6,026 bases of DNA from CAZPZR01 sp964591105. GTDB lineage: Bacteria > Bacillota > Clostridia > Lachnospirales > Lachnospiraceae. The number at the start of each line of letters is the position of its first letter. Position 1 is the stretch's first letter. A program made the translations under genes and the position numbers. The stretch covers positions 1 to 6,026 of the forward strand of contig CAZPZR010000087.1 in assembly GCA_964591105.1 (NCBI GenBank), in the 5' to 3' direction. Below are positions 4,848-6,026 of this stretch, piece after piece. Below the pieces are notes generated by a model. That model searched no databases. It was not told the origin of the DNA and worked only from the letters and a program-made list of their open reading frames with translations.

Positions 4848-6026
4848 TTATCTTGGAATTTCAACCATCTTGAATGCTTCTACCTGGTCTCCCTCTTTTA
4901 CATCATTGTAATTTTCGAAAGACAATCCACATTCATAACCTGTTCTAACTTCTTTTACATCATCTTTGAAACGCTTCAATGATGCAAGTTTACCATCATA
5001 GATTACGATTCCGTCACGTACGATACGTACCTGGCAGTCACGTTCTAATGTACCATCAAGTACGTAAGAACCTGCGATTGTACCAACACCTGATACTTTC
5101 CATGTCTGACGAACTTCTGCATGACCGATTACTTTTTCTTCGTATACTGGATCAAGCATACCCTTCATCGCAGCTTCCACATCTTCGATTGCGCTGTAGA
5201 TTACACGGTAGAGACGCATATCTACGCCTTCACGTTCTGCAGAATCTTTTGCAGCTGCATCTGGACGAACGTTGAAACCGATGATGATCGCATTAGAAGC
5301 TGAAGCAAGTGTTACGTCAGATTCATTGATTGCACCAACACCACCATGAATGATTTTAACAACAACTTCTTCGTTAGAAAGCTTCAAGAGACTCTGTTTC
5401 ATTGCTTCTACAGATCCCTGTACGTCAGCTTTTACGATGATATTCAGTTCTTTTAAGTTACCTTCCTGAATCTGGTTAAACAAGTCATCCAGAGAAAGTT
5501 TAGATTTTGTATCTTCCAATAATTTTGCCTTATTCTGTGCGATAAATGTTTCTGCGAAGCTTCTTGCTTCTTTATCATTTGCACATCCTACAAATACTTC
5601 ACCTGCATTTGGAACATCGTTAAGACCAAGAATTTCTACTGGTACAGATGGGCCAGCTTCTTTCACACGTCTTCCCTTGTCATCCATCATCGCACGTACT
5701 TTACCATGTGCAGAGCCTGCAGCGATTGGATCACCAACACGAAGTGTACCTTTCTGTACAAGTACTGTTGCAACTGGTCCTCTTCCTTTATCAAGTTCTG
5801 CTTCCAGAACAAGACCTCTTGCACGGCGATTTGGATTTGCCTTTAATTCTGCTACTTCTGCTGTAAGAAGAAGCATTTCCATCAATTCTTCTAATCCTTC
5901 ACCAGTTTTTGCTGATACTGGAACGAAGATTGTGCTTCCACCCCAGTCTTCCGCGATCAAACCGTATTCTGTCATTTCCTGTTTTACACGATCGATGTTT
6001 GCACTTGGCTTATCAATCTTATTAAC
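4848..6026 (-). CDS. infB: Translation initiation factor IF-2, C-terminal 392 residues; 5' end cut by window edge
   Basis: IF2 is the GTPase that brings initiator fMet-tRNA to the 30S subunit and promotes subunit joining. The frame is open from the right edge (6026) to TAA at 4848. The first visible residues are VNKID, the G4 guanine-specificity motif, and SAKTGEGL (about 38-45) is G5, so the cut falls inside the G domain. An EF-Tu-like domain II follows (about 68-155, RGLVLEAELDKGRGPVATV). Domain C1 contains KADVQGSVEA (about 199-208) and GFNVRPDA. The C2 domain, which binds fMet-tRNA, runs from about 298 (VIGHAEVRQTWKVSGVGTIAG) and includes LKRFKDDVKEV and GYECG, with a conserved Cys near 366. 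The product ends MVEIPR, like other IF2. A Met at 5975 is internal and not a start. rbfA follows after 75 bases. Confidence 0.98.
   Translation of the reverse strand, partial: VNKIDKPSANIDRVKQEMTEYGLIAEDWGGSTIFVPVSAKTGEGLEELMEMLLLTAEVAELKANPNRRARGLVLEAELDKGRGPVATVLVQKGTLRVGDPIAAGSAHGKVRAMMDDKGRRVKEAGPSVPVEILGLNDVPNAGEVFVGCANDKEARSFAETFIAQNKAKLLEDTKSKLSLDDLFNQIQEGNLKELNIIVKADVQGSVEAMKQSLLKLSNEEVVVKIIHGGVGAINESDVTLASASNAIIIGFNVRPDAAAKDSAEREGVDMRLYRVIYSAIEDVEAAMKGMLDPVYEEKVIGHAEVRQTWKVSGVGTIAGSYVLDGTLERDCQVRIVRDGIVIYDGKLASLKRFKDDVKEVRTGYECGLSFENYNDVKEGDQVEAFKMVEIPR

Overview
The window is a stretch of the conserved bacterial translation and RNA-metabolism cluster. All genes lie on the minus strand, so transcription runs from high to low coordinates: infB (3' part) - rbfA - nrnA-type DHH phosphoesterase - truB - ribF - rpsO - pnp (5' part). 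The low-to-moderate GC, strong AGGAGG-type ribosome binding sites, classical sigma-A promoters and the nrnA gene between rbfA and truB point to a Gram-positive Firmicute. The protein sequences look most like Clostridia, probably Lachnospiraceae. That placement rests on family resemblance, not on a search.

Layout, read in the direction of transcription. infB enters from the right edge and ends at 4848. A 75-base gap with a strong hairpin follows, then rbfA, which starts at a TTG codon. rbfA overlaps nrnA by 11 bases, nrnA overlaps truB by 4 bases (ATGA), and ribF follows truB after 34 bases; these genes look like one translationally coupled unit. No terminator is visible after ribF. A near-consensus promoter with an extended -10 lies just past the ribF stop and drives rpsO through a leader of about 90 bases with potential hairpins. 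rpsO ends in a Rho-independent terminator. pnp then has its own extended -10 promoter and a leader of about 130 bases that folds into a long imperfect hairpin. pnp runs off the left edge.

The genes act together in making and turning over the translation apparatus. IF2 places initiator tRNA, RbfA matures the 30S subunit, TruB makes pseudouridine 55 in tRNA, S15 nucleates assembly of the 30S platform, PNPase degrades RNA from the 3' end, and the NrnA-type enzyme is expected to clear the short oligonucleotides left over. RibF (FMN/FAD synthesis) is the metabolic member usually found here.

I see no mobile element, CRISPR array, tRNA, rRNA or transferred island, and no unknown multi-gene system. 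The most interesting signals are non-coding (the pnp leader hairpin, the rpsO leader, the infB-rbfA hairpin), plus altered motifs in both domains of RibF.
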